Shown here piece after piece: positions 18,068 through 26,173 of a stretch of 64,000 nt of DNA. The stretch covers positions 54,657 to 118,656 of the forward strand of contig NZ_PCNZ01000014.1 in NCBI RefSeq assembly GCF_002975175.1. The letters run 5' to 3'. The translations under genes were made by a program, and so were the position numbers. The stretch's first letter is position 1; each line of letters begins with the position of its first letter. Below the pieces are notes generated by a model, which did no database searches, was not told where the DNA came from, and saw only the letters and a program-made list of their open reading frames with translations. The DNA is from Bacillus sp. MYb209. Lineage in GTDB: Bacteria > Bacillota > Bacilli > Bacillales > Bacillaceae_G.

Positions 18068-19082
18068 ATGCTACACCTCGTTTTTTTATATCAATATTTA
18101 AAAATTCCGCAGCATTTCCCCCAAGCATTGCTGCTTTTTGTTCCTCCGATAAACCGACTGTTTCATCAATCACTTTGCCCGGATCAACTTCTCGCAATAA
18201 AAATGGATAATCCGATCCCATAAAAATCTTTTCATGTCCAAATCTTTCAATCATATATTTCAAATTAATAGGATCATAATTTAAAGAATCAAAATAAAAT
18301 TTCTTTGCATAATAACTAGGAGGGTGTGTAGTCAACCGTAAATGTGGCCATACTTTCCATCCTTGATCTAATCTTGGCAAAATATATGGGAAAGACCCTC
18401 CCCCATGCGCAAAACAAACCTTTAACCTTGGAAATTTCTCCATTATCCCACTACATATAAGTGTAGCTGCCGCTAGAGCCGTTTCACTCGGCATCCCGAC
18501 TGTATACATAAAATTATGGTGAGGCATTCTATCGCGCCCTAATGTTTCCCATGGATGAATAAAAATTGGAACTTGCCACTTTTCAGCCATTCGAAAGAAT
18601 TCAATAAACGATGGGTCATCTAAATTTTTACCATTTACGTTTGTGCCAATTTCAATACCATGTAAATTTAATTCCGTTATACAACGCTCCATTTCACGAA
18701 TCGCAGTTTCTCCATCTTGCATCGGAACCGTTCCTAACCCTACAAAACGATTTGGATATGCTAAAACTGTTTCTGCAATAAAATCATTTTGAATACGTGC
18801 CATACTTTCGGCATCCTCTGGTTTTGCCCAATACGAAAATGTAACAGGGATTGGTGATAAAACTTGAATATCAACACCCTCACGGTCCATATCTTCAATT
18901 CTTTTCTTAGGGCACCATACTTGGTCTGTCACGTCACGAAAGTTTTTACCTCCAACCATAATACTTGCACCACATGTACAAGTCCGATTTAATATTGGCC
19001 AACGACCGCCACCAAACTTCTCTTCAAAATCCGGAAAAGTTTCAGGAATAATATGTGTATGAAAATCTATTCGCACTTCCAT
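18045..19082 (-). CDS. 2-amino-3-carboxymuconate 6-semialdehyde decarboxylase (ACMSD)
   Basis: This 345-residue amidohydrolase-fold decarboxylase has all expected zinc-site residues: HxH in RIDFHTHIIP (residues 8-10 region), a histidine in IFIHPWE, a catalytic histidine in CFAHGGGSF, and the aspartate in MGSDYPF. It removes CO2 from 2-amino-3-carboxymuconate semialdehyde, steering the route away from quinolinate and NAD. The gene overlaps 3-hydroxyanthranilate dioxygenase by 16 bases at its start and the deaminase by 23 at its end. Confidence 0.92.
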   Translation of the reverse strand: MEVRIDFHTHIIPETFPDFEEKFGGGRWPILNRTCTCGASIMVGGKNFRDVTDQVWCPKKRIEDMDREGVDIQVLSPIPVTFSYWAKPEDAESMARIQNDFIAETVLAYPNRFVGLGTVPMQDGETAIREMERCITELNLHGIEIGTNVNGKNLDDPSFIEFFRMAEKWQVPIFIHPWETLGRDRMPHHNFMYTVGMPSETALAAATLICSGIMEKFPRLKVCFAHGGGSFPYILPRLDQGWKVWPHLRLTTHPPSYYAKKFYFDSLNYDPINLKYMIERFGHEKIFMGSDYPFLLREVDPGKVIDETVGLSEEQKAAMLGGNAAEFLNIDIKKRGVAYAESTNT

Positions 19083-19606
19083 TCCTCCACTTCTTCTGGC
19101 ATAATGTGACCGCAGTTTTTACATGCTCGAATTTCCTTATTTGAATTAAAACTATGAATTGCTTCTTTTACTTGTTTTTCAATATCATTTAATTGAACAC
19201 GTACACGATGCATTTCATGATTACACTCGTCACAGAACCAAACGAAATCCTCAAGTTCTCCTTGGTTACGTTTTCTTTCAATTACTAGCCCATATGTGTT
19301 AGCAACGCGATGTGGTGAATGAGGTACCATAGCTGGTAGCATAAATACATCCCCTTCTTTTACTGTGACGACTTCTCGCTTACCTTCCTCTGTAATACAT
19401 TCCACATAACATTCACCTTTAATTTGGTAGAAAAACTCGTCTGAAGGATCCACATGGAAATCACGTCTTCTATTTGGACCACCTAAAATCATGGCAATAA
19501 ACTCTGAATCTTGCCAAATCACCTTGTTATTTACTGGGGGCTTTAGCAAATCTTTATTTTCATCGATCCATTTTAATAAATTAAAAGAGTGTAGTGTTTT
19601 AGACAT
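19067..19606 (-). CDS. nbaC: 3-hydroxyanthranilate 3,4-dioxygenase
   Basis: This 179-residue cupin has the iron ligands in RRDFHVDPSDEFFYQ (His and Glu) and MVPHSPHR (His), and a C-terminal rubredoxin-like zinc/iron site made of FCDEC and CKNCG, as in bacterial HAO. It opens the ring of 3-hydroxyanthranilate with O2 to give 2-amino-3-carboxymuconate semialdehyde, the substrate of the overlapping ACMSD gene. GAGGAGG lies 8 bases before the ATG. Confidence 0.93.
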   Translation of the reverse strand: MSKTLHSFNLLKWIDENKDLLKPPVNNKVIWQDSEFIAMILGGPNRRRDFHVDPSDEFFYQIKGECYVECITEEGKREVVTVKEGDVFMLPAMVPHSPHRVANTYGLVIERKRNQGELEDFVWFCDECNHEMHRVRVQLNDIEKQVKEAIHSFNSNKEIRACKNCGHIMPEEVEEWKCE

Positions 19607-19634
19607 ATTTTTTCCTCCTCATTATTCCTTTTAT

Positions 19635-20183
19635 TTATATCGTTTTAAAAGACCAACCGAGTAAAGAGCTAGACTTTTGCACCTCTCCATGACATACATA
19701 ATTTCTAATTCTCGTTGAAGATATTCGCTCACCTTCTTCACAGCAAACATCTTTCACTATAGAGATATTGAAGTGTTCTTTTAGCAACTCTATATTGCCC
19801 TCTCGATTTTTTCCGAACCTAAAATCTTGGCCAATATAAATTTCTACAGGGCTTAGCCTTTTTAAATCTTGAACAAAACAACTCGCACTTTTTGTTATAT
19901 ATGACTCATCAAACCGAATTACAATTACATGTTCAACACCGAGATTTTGAAGACGTTTCACTTTCTCATCAATAGACGTTAATACTTGAGCCCCTTGAAA
20001 ATAAGAACGTGGTGGTGGATCAAATGTATACACAACATTTGTTATCTTTAATTCCTTTGCCTTTTCAACCGCATTTTTAATAACAGCTTGATGGCCTTTA
20101 TGTACACCATCAAAAGCACCAATTGAGACAATGGATTTCGTTAATTCAGGTATACACTGCTCATGTATATAAATGACTCTCAT
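19635..20183 (-). CDS. FAD synthetase (FMN adenylyltransferase) domain protein without riboflavin kinase
   Basis: About 182 residues correspond to the N-terminal adenylyltransferase half of RibF: GAFDGVHKGH (nucleotidyl transferase motif), FDPPPRSYF, YIGQDFRFGKNREGN and the ISSTRIR motif. The riboflavin kinase half of normal RibF (about 310 residues) is absent. It would make FAD from FMN and ATP. In the related Geobacillus anthranilate cluster, as I recall, a RibF-type protein supplies FAD to the hydroxylase system. The start used is the ATG at 20183, 16 bases after the iclR stop; an upstream in-frame ATG at 20219 overlaps iclR. Confidence 0.8.
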   Translation of the reverse strand: MRVIYIHEQCIPELTKSIVSIGAFDGVHKGHQAVIKNAVEKAKELKITNVVYTFDPPPRSYFQGAQVLTSIDEKVKRLQNLGVEHVIVIRFDESYITKSASCFVQDLKRLSPVEIYIGQDFRFGKNREGNIELLKEHFNISIVKDVCCEEGERISSTRIRNYVCHGEVQKSSSLLGWSFKTI

Positions 20184-20199
20184 CTCTCTTCTTCTAGAG

Positions 20200-20946
20200 T
20201 TAAATTTCCAAATAGCCAAATTCCTTCGAAATCAAATTTGCTGTATTCATCACACTTTGAATTATGATTTCACGATTACTTCCCTGCATATACGATATAG
20301 GTCCAACAATATTAAGTGCCGCAATAGTTCTGCCAGTATAGGATCGAATAGGAGCAGCAATTCCATATAGTCCATGTTCATTTTCATTATCACTAATTGA
20401 ATAACCTTGCTTACGAATCGTCTGTAACTCTGTCTGGAATTGTTTCACGCAAGTAATTGTATTGGGTGCTCGTGGTAAAAACCCTTCTCCTGAAGTATAT
20501 TCTAGGGGCGAAGGATTAAATGAAAGAAGGACTTTCCCTGTACTTGTACAATATGCAGGCTCTCTTGATCCAACATGTGTTGAAATTTGAACGGTTTCCT
20601 TTGATGAAACTTTCAAAATAAATACAACATCACCACGATCAAACATACCAATATGCACAGTTCCATTAAAATTCCTTACAAGCTCTTCTACAAGCGGTAT
20701 TGCCCCACTATATATTTCTTGCTGAAACATTACTTGGTTTCCCCACTCTAACAATTTCCAGCCCAGTCTATATTTTCTTTGCTCATCTTGTATGAGCATT
20801 CCTTCAGCACACAACGTACGGACAAGGTGATGAACCGTACTTGCATTCATATTTAGTTTTTCCGCTATTTCAGAATTTCCTAGTACCGGTTCATCACTAG
20901 TAAAGCAATTTAGAATCTTGCAAATTTTACTGATAGAAGCGATCAA
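20200..20946 (-). CDS. IclR family transcriptional regulator
   Basis: The 248-residue protein has an N-terminal winged helix (about residues 5-70, with LNMNASTVHHLVRTL as recognition region) and an IclR effector domain (about 80-248) with PAYCTSTGKVLLSF. It probably controls the aromatic cluster in which it sits, with anthranilate or a pathway intermediate as effector. The start is TTG (20944-20946); GGGGAGG lies 8 bases upstream and an ATG at 20951 is out of frame. A dyad of IclR type is present at 22678-22694. Confidence 0.87.
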   Translation of the reverse strand: MIASISKICKILNCFTSDEPVLGNSEIAEKLNMNASTVHHLVRTLCAEGMLIQDEQRKYRLGWKLLEWGNQVMFQQEIYSGAIPLVEELVRNFNGTVHIGMFDRGDVVFILKVSSKETVQISTHVGSREPAYCTSTGKVLLSFNPSPLEYTSGEGFLPRAPNTITCVKQFQTELQTIRKQGYSISDNENEHGLYGIAAPIRSYTGRTIAALNIVGPISYMQGSNREIIIQSVMNTANLISKEFGYLEI

Positions 20947-20985
20947 ATCATTTACCTCCCCTATTCCAGTTACAGTTCTCTAGTT

Positions 20986-21045
20986 TTAGATGGTGTTAAA
21001 AATATAAGAAGATTTACATCCTAACAGTAAAATTCTTGTTATCAT
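20986..21045 (-). CDS. Possible 19-codon small ORF between monooxygenase and iclR genes
   Basis: An ATG at 21043-21045 is preceded by AAGGAAGGAG with ideal 6-base spacing and opens a frame of 19 residues (starting MITRILLLGCK) that stops 40 bases before iclR. The peptide is hydrophobic at its start and unlike any family I know. It could be a leader peptide, a decayed remnant of a lost gene, or a chance site. No tryptophan codons are present. Confidence 0.3.
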   Translation of the reverse strand: MITRILLLGCKSSYIFNTI

Positions 21046-21073
21046 CTGTTGCTCCTTCCTTTTTTAAATAAAA

Positions 21074-21089
21074 TTGTAAGCGCAAACAT
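21074..21089. promoter_or_regulatory. CcpA-binding cre site
   Basis: TTGTAAGCGCAAACAT matches every position of the cre consensus WTGNNARCGNWWWCAW. It lies just past the stop of the monooxygenase gene and 128 bases upstream of iclR, so it may be an operator or roadblock for the downstream genes. Carbon catabolite repression of an anthranilate pathway would make sense. Confidence 0.55.
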
Positions 21090-21095
21090 TTTCAC

Positions 21096-22568
21096 TTAGC
21101 TTAAAGCACCTTCAGATGAACTTGATTGCAAAGCATTGTTTACTAGGGAAAACGTTTGTTGTTTTTTGTACGCATTATAAAACATTCCCATTTTACGCAC
21201 CGGATCTCCCGAATAATAACGCTCATATTGTAATAACCGTTGTCCAAAAGCTTCTCCACATAAATCCCATGCTAATTTAAATAAACGAACTCGTTCTTCA
21301 GAAGATACTCCTTCACGCCCAATATAGTATTTTTCCATATCGTCTTGAATTTCGGGATTCATAAAATCTGCACCTGTCGGTGACATTAATAATCCACCAG
21401 CACCAATAGTTTGAATAATCTCAATTGCACGCGGATACATTTTAGGTAATAAACTGCGTATTGTATCAAGTGGCAACCTTGCAGGAACAACTTCTCCATA
21501 TGGATTCGTTTCATATTCATACTCAGCTACTTGTAAGAGCGCACGTATCGTTTCTACATCTTGCATAAGCTCTGCTAACTGGTTTTGTACATTCAAAAAT
21601 CCATCTACTCCTATCGAATCTGCTAATTTCATAGCTACTTCAGCAGCGAAAGAAAGCTTAACTAATCCTCTTACCCCAGATTGATGCGCTGGTTGATGAC
21701 CAATTCCCGTTTTAGGATACAGTTGATTCCCAGCTTCTATATTTTGATAAATAAATACTTTATCCCATGGGATAAACACATTATGAAATACTAGTAATGC
21801 ATCCATTTCCTCAAACCTTGATGCAAGTGGATGATCAAATAGAGAACGTTTTCCATCTTGCATTGGCTCACGACAAAGAATTCTTAGTCCTGGTGCATCA
21901 ATTGGAACTGCAAAAGAGATTGCATGACGTTCATCACCTGGTTTAAAACTCGGATAAGAATATATAATTACTTCGTCTGTAATCGGAGCAAGTGTCGCTA
22001 ACATTTTAGCACCACTAACATACATCCCTTCCGCTGTTTCACTTACCACACCTAAATGCATCGTTTCATCTTCTTGTTGATGAGAAGCCTTACTCCGATC
22101 ATTTTGCGGATTAATAATCGCATGTGTTAAAAACAAATCATTATCTCGTATATGCTTATAATAATTTTTTATATTCGCTCCCCATTCTGAATTGAACTTC
22201 TCAAAAAACCACGAATTACTTGCCATTGAAGTAACTGTTACATTTAAAAAATCTGGTGTTCTTCCCATTAAACCAAAGGTAGTTTTTGCCCATACTTCAA
22301 ATAATTCACGACGTGCTTTTAAGTCCTCATAATTTTTTGGCACTAAAAAGGCATTTGAGACCCTTTCCCCTGTCTCTTCGCATATATGAGTAATCTTATC
22401 CTGATATTCTGGATTGTGCTGCATATCATATAAGTTAGCAATTTGTAAAATAGGTTCGCGAAAAACATCTTCATTTACTACATCCGTTACTCTTCTTCCG
22501 CCAATCCAAATTTCAGGATTTCTTTTTCTTAATCCTTCAATATACTGTTCCCCTGTTCTAATTGCCAT
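21096..22568 (-). CDS. FADH2-dependent aromatic monooxygenase (HpaB family), probable anthranilate 3-monooxygenase
   Basis: The 490-residue protein belongs to the 4-hydroxyphenylacetate 3-hydroxylase oxygenase family (acyl-CoA dehydrogenase-like fold), with TRG-type N-terminus ([14 protein letters not shown]), the central INPQNDRSK and the C-terminal [20 protein letters not shown] region. Beside HAO and ACMSD, the likely reaction is hydroxylation of anthranilate to 3-hydroxyanthranilate, as described for a Geobacillus homologue. A flavin reductase partner is not encoded in the window. The ATG has GAGGGGAAAG upstream. 4-hydroxyphenylacetate is an alternative substrate but no homoprotocatechuate genes are present. 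Confidence 0.82.
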   Translation of the reverse strand: MAIRTGEQYIEGLRKRNPEIWIGGRRVTDVVNEDVFREPILQIANLYDMQHNPEYQDKITHICEETGERVSNAFLVPKNYEDLKARRELFEVWAKTTFGLMGRTPDFLNVTVTSMASNSWFFEKFNSEWGANIKNYYKHIRDNDLFLTHAIINPQNDRSKASHQQEDETMHLGVVSETAEGMYVSGAKMLATLAPITDEVIIYSYPSFKPGDERHAISFAVPIDAPGLRILCREPMQDGKRSLFDHPLASRFEEMDALLVFHNVFIPWDKVFIYQNIEAGNQLYPKTGIGHQPAHQSGVRGLVKLSFAAEVAMKLADSIGVDGFLNVQNQLAELMQDVETIRALLQVAEYEYETNPYGEVVPARLPLDTIRSLLPKMYPRAIEIIQTIGAGGLLMSPTGADFMNPEIQDDMEKYYIGREGVSSEERVRLFKLAWDLCGEAFGQRLLQYERYYSGDPVRKMGMFYNAYKKQQTFSLVNNALQSSSSEGALS

Positions 22569-22677
22569 TCTTTCCCCTCCAATTTCTCATAATAATATAC
22601 TAATAAGTTTAGAAACCCTATTAGATGACTGAATTTTCAATCATTATATCAATTTTAATAGATACAATTTCTCTCTT

Positions 22678-22694
22678 ATTTCACATTATGAAAT
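22678..22694. promoter_or_regulatory. Dyad of IclR-operator type upstream of the monooxygenase gene
   Basis: ATTTCA-CATTA-TGAAAT is a perfect 6-5-6 inverted repeat about 110 bases upstream of the monooxygenase start, the length and A/T-rich arm type bound by IclR-family regulators. It lies between the monooxygenase promoter region and the spoIIP-like pseudogene terminator. Binding by the IclR protein at 20200-20946 is an inference. Confidence 0.45.
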
Positions 22695-22722
22695 CTTAAT
22701 AATTTTTTAAGCAACACAAAAA

Positions 22723-22742
22723 AGGACCGGTTCCCCGTTCCT
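22723..22742 (-). terminator. Terminator of the spoIIP-like pseudogene
   Basis: On the minus strand AGGAACGG pairs with CCGGTCCT (one mismatch) around a 4-base loop and is followed by six T. It directly follows the TGA of the decayed spoIIP-like gene, so the original gene end is preserved. Confidence 0.65.
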
Positions 22743-23191
22743 CACCCATTCACTTTCTCTGCATCATTCCTATAATACTTACTAAACGCTTCCGTTAACA
22801 CATCGATAGTATTATATAGTTTGTCCCTTCACCAGCTACGATAATGTTAGAATAATACTTTGACATACCTGGTACTTTCTTTACCGACAAATGTTCTTAA
22901 GTCTTTAATTTTCAAATCCGTCGCGATAGAGAATAATAAATTTCCAATTGACTCTCGTTTATTTTGCTTAAAATAAACAGATCCATAATAATGATTCTCA
23001 CTTTCTATCATTTGAACAAAACCTCGCATCAATACTTTTCCAAACCATTGATTTGCATAATAAGATTTCATTGTATGTAAAAGTGACGTCACAATCGACG
23101 CAATAATAATTACTACTAGTGCATATAGAAAGAGTAACGAGATTAGTTTCTTTATACATGGATATGTACAAGCCTTATGTAATATACGCAC
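22742..23191 (-). pseudogene. Decayed second copy of spoIIP with internal deletion
   Basis: The first part encodes a membrane helix and a segment parallel to intact SpoIIP (ENHYYGSVYF, NLLFSIATDLK, LRTFVGKE). A frameshift at about 22892 follows; in another frame the sequence continues KVPGMSKYYSNIIVAGEGTNY as in SpoIIP. After that about 230 residues, including the whole amidase core, are missing and the gene resumes at IDVLTEAFSKYY and ends AEKVNG, exactly like intact SpoIIP. A GTG at 23189-23191 is the likely old start, just after the preceding terminator. Confidence 0.85.
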
Positions 23192-23196
23192 AAAAA

Positions 23197-23221
23197 AGAG
23201 AAATGGCATCCCATTTCTCTT
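23197..23221 (-). terminator. Terminator of the NfeD/SPFH operon
   Basis: AAGAGAAATGG and CCATTTCTCTT form an 11-bp stem with a 3-base loop; the minus strand continues with TTTTTTG. It follows the SPFH gene by 15 bases. Confidence 0.85.
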
Positions 23222-23235
23222 CCCCACTCTTATAG

Positions 23236-24198
23236 TTATTTTTCTGTATCTGACGAAGGTAATTTCTTCGCTTGTTTTTCTTTAAAGATTTCTCCAATTG
23301 CACCAAGAGTACCCAGTGTTTCAATTGCATTAGACGGAATAAAGACTTTATTTGCTGGGCCTTTTGCAACCTCAATTAATGATTCAAATGATTTATAAGC
23401 AAGTACACGTTCGTCTAAATCTGCTGCGCGAAGTAATTCAATTCGGTTTTGTTCTGCTTTTGCGATTTCCTCAATCGCTCTTGCTTCCCCTTGCGCTTCT
23501 AATTCTTTTGCTTCTTTTATACCTTCAGCCTCGCGGATACGAGCTTCTTTATCCCCTTCAGCCATTAAAATCTTACTTTGTTTTTCCCCTTCAGCACGAA
23601 GGACTTTATCTTGTTTAGCTGCTTCTGCTTCCAAAATGATCGCACGTTTATTACGCTCTGCTTTCATTTGTTTTTCCATCGATACTTGCACATCTTTCGG
23701 CGGGTTAATATCAACTATTTCAACACGTTCAATACGAACGCCCCATTTCTCCGTCGCTTCGTCAAGCGCTAAACGGATTTCCATTGAAATTTTTTCACGG
23801 CCTGATAATGTTTCATCAAGTTCCATGTTACCAATAATTTGACGCATCGTTGCAGATGTAATATTACGAACACCATATTCATAGTTTGAAATACCATATG
23901 TCGCAAGTTCTGGCTCAACAATTTGATAGAAAATAATTGTATCAATTTCTACTTGCACATTATCTTTCGTAATTACCTTTTGCGGTGGTACATTCGTTTG
24001 TTGAATACGTAGATCGTGATATACACGTACGCGGTCTACAATTGGAATTAAAATATTTAATCCTGGGTGCATAATACGTTGGAATTTACCAAATCTCTCA
24101 ACAACCCCAACCTTTTGCTGTGGAATAATTTTAATTGTTAACGCAATAAATACAACGACAATTAAAGCAAAAATAATCGTTAATGTTAATGCTACCAT
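23236..24198 (-). CDS. SPFH domain / stomatin-like membrane protein
   Basis: The 320-residue protein has one N-terminal membrane helix (residues 1-25), an SPFH/Band 7 domain (PQQKVGVVERFGKF through about residue 190), then a charged coiled-coil stretch rich in AEAAKQDK and AEG repeats, typical of slipins. These proteins build oligomeric membrane microdomain scaffolds and associate with proteases or NfeD partners. It sits 2 bases downstream of an NfeD gene, the classical pair. It is not the long flotillin type. Confidence 0.88.
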   Translation of the reverse strand: MVALTLTIIFALIVVVFIALTIKIIPQQKVGVVERFGKFQRIMHPGLNILIPIVDRVRVYHDLRIQQTNVPPQKVITKDNVQVEIDTIIFYQIVEPELATYGISNYEYGVRNITSATMRQIIGNMELDETLSGREKISMEIRLALDEATEKWGVRIERVEIVDINPPKDVQVSMEKQMKAERNKRAIILEAEAAKQDKVLRAEGEKQSKILMAEGDKEARIREAEGIKEAKELEAQGEARAIEEIAKAEQNRIELLRAADLDERVLAYKSFESLIEVAKGPANKVFIPSNAIETLGTLGAIGEIFKEKQAKKLPSSDTEK

Positions 24199-24200
24199 AT

Positions 24201-24629
24201 TTATTCACTCTCCTTTTTCACTTGTAACACAGTACTATGCCTCTTTATAACAACGACTTTTTCTCCGGCATCAATAGGAACATCTGAAATAGCTGTCCAA
24301 GTATCTCCATCCACTTTCACAATACCGTTCACTTCACTTGTAATCGCTTGCATGACAATCCCTTTTTTACCAACAAGTTTATCTACTGTATCAGTAAAAC
24401 CTCGTGCTTCTCGAAAGTTTTTTGAAATTCTTTTCGTAAAGAAGGTCAATGTTAAACTTACAATTGCCCCGACAACCAATTGTAAAAACAGTGCATCAGG
24501 AGCAAACAAAGCAATAAGACCTCCGACAACAGCCCCAATTCCAAGCCACAGCATGTAAAACGTAATCGACAACATTTCTGCGATAAATAAAATACCAGCT
24601 ATTATAAACCAAATCACCCATCCAGCCAT
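24201..24629 (-). CDS. NfeD family membrane protein
   Basis: The 142-residue short NfeD protein has three to four membrane helices in residues 1-75 and a C-terminal OB-fold domain (about 85-140: GKKGIVMQAITSEVNGIVKVDGDTW). It partners the SPFH protein encoded 2 bases downstream. The ATG at 24629 is chosen over the upstream TTG because GTGAGGG lies 6 bases before it. No ClpP-like protease domain is present, so this is the NfeD1b type. Confidence 0.85.
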   Translation of the reverse strand: MAGWVIWFIIAGILFIAEMLSITFYMLWLGIGAVVGGLIALFAPDALFLQLVVGAIVSLTLTFFTKRISKNFREARGFTDTVDKLVGKKGIVMQAITSEVNGIVKVDGDTWTAISDVPIDAGEKVVVIKRHSTVLQVKKESE

Positions 24630-24906
24630 ATGCAACCCTCACTTTCTTTCTCATTTTCTATATGTATATGAAGAAAAGAATGGTTTATCCGCCCTATCTA
24701 ACACGGGGGGGCGTTTTGCTACACGTTATTATACATATTCGCTGTTACAACAAGTATTAATAAAATACTATATTAATATATTCTTCATTATACATGAAAA
24801 TTCCTTTCAAAAAATGACAAAAAATTTAATTCTTTCAAAAACATAATTTTCAGATTATAATAATTATAATTAAAAGGTATTATTGATTTGGAAGGTGGTA
24901 TTCTTA

Positions 24907-26124
24907 TTGCCGAAACGTTTACTAACTTACTATTTAGGCTCCAAAATGTGTATTACCCTCGCTGACATTGTATACATAATGATTATTACCACTCACATCT
25001 ATATCACAACTAAATCAGCTACAATTACTGCTCTTTTTCCATTATTACAAGTTATCACAAATCTTATCGCGAACACATCTGCACCACTTATAATGAATCG
25101 TTTTCCATCTTATGCATTGCTATATACTCTACAATGGATTAAAACAGCTCTTTTAATATTGTTAATGATATTATTTCCTATTCTATCAACAAGCATTTCT
25201 GCTCTTTTAACTTTTGTTATTTTCATTTCATTATGTAGTGGCTGGAGTGCGCCTTTACTATACGCCGTTATCCCACGCTTAACAACACAAGAAAAATTAG
25301 TAAAAGTAAATAGTGTCTTTTCCTTTTCAACACAAATTATACAAGCCGCCACTTACTCATTTACAAGTATAATTGTTCTTCTCATTGGAGTTACTTCGAC
25401 ACTCATGATTAATAACCTATTAATGATTTTCGGATGTATTACATTACACCTTTCATTACAATCTATACAAGCTGAACGAGTAGCAGAACCCACTTCTTCG
25501 AAAACTACTGCATTATTAGAAGGATGGAAACTGTTATTTCAACACCCATCTCTACGCATTGTTACACTTATGGACTTAATTGAAACTTTCGCAGGAACGA
25601 TATGGATCGGTGCTATTACGATGGCATATGTAACGACTGCTTTACATAAAGGCGAAGAATGGTGGGGATATATTAATACAAGTTATTATTTCGGAACATT
25701 AATTGGCGGGCTCTTAGCATGGAGAATGAGTTCATACATTCAAAACAATTTAATACGCTCCATGGCACTAGGCTCTCTTATATGTAGCATCCTTACATTT
25801 CTATATGGTATTACGAGTAGCGGATTTATTGCCCTATTTCTTTGCGTTCTAATGGGACCATGCTATCAAATTAGAGATATTTCTCAAACAACTGTTTTAC
25901 AATCCAGCGTCGCTACTTCTTTATTATCGAAAATGTATACAGCTCACGGCACCCTTCTCTCAACAGCTTCTGGTCTCTCTATGCTAAGTGTTGGAATTAT
26001 TACTGACATTTTCGGTGTTCGTACTATTTATATTATCGCTTCTTTTCTTATTTTATGTTCTGCTTGTTTATCTTTTAGCTTATTAAAATATCAGAAGACA
26101 GAGAAGAAAGATATTTCATTTTAA
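24907..26124 (+). CDS. MFS transporter
   Basis: The protein of about 405 residues has 11-12 hydrophobic helices and resembles the MFS_3/enterobactin-exporter type drug and siderophore exporters. GGAAGGTGG precedes a TTG at 24907-24909, which gives MPKRLLTYYLGSKMC as the N-terminus; the frame extends further up but without a ribosome site. Substrate is unknown; the gene is alone and ends in its own terminator. A weak CodY-box-like sequence (12 of 15) lies at 24844-24858. Confidence 0.8.
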   Translation: MPKRLLTYYLGSKMCITLADIVYIMIITTHIYITTKSATITALFPLLQVITNLIANTSAPLIMNRFPSYALLYTLQWIKTALLILLMILFPILSTSISALLTFVIFISLCSGWSAPLLYAVIPRLTTQEKLVKVNSVFSFSTQIIQAATYSFTSIIVLLIGVTSTLMINNLLMIFGCITLHLSLQSIQAERVAEPTSSKTTALLEGWKLLFQHPSLRIVTLMDLIETFAGTIWIGAITMAYVTTALHKGEEWWGYINTSYYFGTLIGGLLAWRMSSYIQNNLIRSMALGSLICSILTFLYGITSSGFIALFLCVLMGPCYQIRDISQTTVLQSSVATSLLSKMYTAHGTLLSTASGLSMLSVGIITDIFGVRTIYIIASFLILCSACLSFSLLKYQKTEKKDISF

Positions 26125-26135
26125 TCTATAAAGCA

Positions 26136-26162
26136 AAAAGGACAGGGTTCACCTGTCCTTTT
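26136..26162. terminator. Bidirectional terminator
   Basis: AAAAGGACAGG pairs with CCTGTCCTTTT around GTTCA, between the MFS gene and the convergent amidase gene. Confidence 0.9.
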
Positions 26163-26173
26163 GTATTCTCTAT

